Assembly: GCA_036873755.1 (NCBI GenBank)
Contig: JAVTVY010025019.1
Location: 38,451 to 102,450 of the forward strand
DNA: 64,000 bases
Direction: 5' to 3'
From: Hanleya hanleyi
Lineage: Eukaryota > Mollusca > Polyplacophora > Lepidopleurida > Hanleyidae
Under the pieces are notes generated by a model that saw only the letters and a list, made by a program, of their open reading frames with translations, ran no database searches and was not told the origin of the DNA. The translations under genes and the position numbers were made by a program. Below are positions 62,637 through 64,000 of this stretch, one piece after another. Numbering within the stretch: the stretch's first letter is position 1; every line of letters begins with the position of its first letter.

Positions 62637-63029
62637 GAAGGTGAAATGCAAAGGTTTTCATATTTTCTTTTTTATAATCTTCATGCGTCATTTAATGATT
62701 GAAATATCAGCCTAACTACTTCATATGATTTTATTTGAAGTATTTTGACTCCTGGTAGCTGTTGAAAAGTGCTTCGAAGTTGGTTACTCAAGCCTGGCCG
62801 GTCGTCAATACTTGTAACGTTCCGTCTCCAGGCGGCTGGTCTGACGTGACGTCGCAATCAAGGAAAGATAAGCGATGACGGTTTGCAAATCTGAATTCAG
62901 CTGGGCTACATGTAGGTGTACCAACTTTTAAAAAGATTCTAGCAGATGAGATAATTCAAATGAATCCAAGTGAAGTAGGTATACTGGTATAAAACGGATA
63001 ATTTAAAAACCTTTGCATTTCACCTTTAA
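62637..63029. mobile_element. MITE, family B copy 4 (best preserved)
   Basis: Starts AAGGTGAAATGCAAAGGTTT and ends AAACCTTTGCATTTCACCTT, an exact inverse over about 20 bp. Inside are GGTCGTCAATACTTGTAACG, GTCTGACGTGACGTCGCAAT (with a TGACGTCA-like step) and GAATTCAGCTGGGC. Non-coding, 393 bp. Confidence 0.85.
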
Positions 63030-64000
63030 GCCCCTTTCAAGCTAACTGCATATGTCCAAAAAAGGTTGCTGAAGTGTCATGTGCCGATATGTCTTACATG
63101 TATCCTCCAATGCATGCTGAAATGTCGCTAACCGAAATGTCATGGAATCTTTCAAATCAATGTTCTCTAAGGTTTGCATCATGTCCAGCATGTTAAACTG
63201 GTTTTGTAACCAATATGTGTGTTACACATACTATTTGCGATGGCATATAAATGTAGTCGAGTGGATGCTACACGTATCTTCGTGCAGATTAACAATCGCA
63301 TGGTGAGCACTTTACGCTAGATCAAACACAGAACAGTCATTGAGCTTCATGAGAGGCCTGCTGATTGGCTTAAAAGTATACAGCACAGACCACCTTATTT
63401 AGTCAAAATCTAGGTCAAGCTTTCCTTCAAGAGTCTACTCCCACTTGGTAATGTGCCAATCTGCAAATCCATAGCTAGTCTATACAGTTTATCGATATTT
63501 AATGCAATTATCAGATTTAGAGCCCCACTCTCCATCATGATAGTGAAAGATTGATGGACATATCTTTCTCTTTGGGGAAGACTTAGTTTTCCTTTTAGCT
63601 GATTTGGACTTGACCGTATATAAAGAAAGTACCATGGCGTATCTAATATTGAATGTGAATCTCCAGTGAACCTAGTTTTATACTGGATTTCATTTCCTGC
63701 TGTAATTTACTCAGACATCCATATCTTGTCAGAAAAGGAGATTAAAATGCATGCCAGTAGAAATGGTGGCAGGACTGGTTGAAGCAATGTCTGAGATCAC
63801 CATACAAATACATGAATGGGAAATGCCGGACAGCTCAGTTCCTGAGATTGGCACGAAAATAAACTTCCATGACATGTAGGCAGCTCAAAAATAAATCGTA
63901 TGATAGAGGATAAAGATATCAGCATCGCAGCATGTAGTTTAGACCAGAGGCACGTCTACATGTACGTGTACCTCTCGGTCTACTGGCCAGACAATTATTA
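63030..64000. other. No recognised feature
   Basis: No repeat family, exon or transposon end that I can support. ACATGTACATGTA-type words at the very end are a general feature of the sequence. Confidence 0.35.

Overview
The window looks like animal nuclear DNA, most probably from a marine mollusc (bivalve-like). It has small exons separated by long AT-rich introns with canonical GT/AG junctions. It also carries many interspersed repeats of a kind familiar from mollusc genomes: elements with GTTTAACGTC plus CAGCTATAT motifs, frequent ACATGTACATGTA strings, and tandem-repeat elements with G/C hairpin ends. The assignment to molluscs is inference from these patterns.

Host genes. (1) TIMM22, minus strand, 4 coding exons between 4846 and 9562, complete, 191 aa. 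(2) A divergent plus-strand first coding exon at 9735-9830, 172 bp from the TIMM22 ATG, which implies a bidirectional promoter. (3) ROGDI, minus strand, ten exons found between 24919 and 60615. Reading phases agree at every junction that can be tested, but at least one N-terminal exon was not located. None of these exons is obvious as a long ORF; they were found by splice phase and protein similarity recalled from memory.

Mobile DNA fills most of the rest. 13494-21987 is a decayed element with 41-bp inverted termini that carries a broken DIRS-type tyrosine recombinase and an Arg/Ser-rich gag-like remnant. An intact-looking piggyBac element (15210-17936, 572-aa transposase, TTAA duplications, matching termini) is inserted in it. 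The ROGDI intron between exons 34576-34662 and 51430-51487 holds a nest several layers deep. A long-inverted-repeat element (34939-49752) contains an LTR retroelement coding only Gag and protease (35572-48711, LTRs differing at 2 of 236 positions). That in turn contains a BEN-like-gene-bearing inverted-repeat element (35968-40890), which itself holds a tandem-repeat element (36702-37926), and also a hAT-like non-autonomous element (44826-45922).

The most unusual signal is a recurring architecture (2099-4537, 25422-27575, 36702-37926, 54624-55971, 57078-58791, possibly 52790-53420). Each has short C-rich inverted termini, an internal tandem array whose unit differs between elements, a short ACGGA-type minisatellite, then a terminal hairpin. 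Two of these arrays are built from TGACCTTGA/AGGTCA nuclear-receptor half-sites. A 40-bp minisatellite at 28838-29411 repeats the ROGDI exon end together with its splice donor. Several short palindromic transposon families (seven copies of one, four or five of another) are scattered through the introns.
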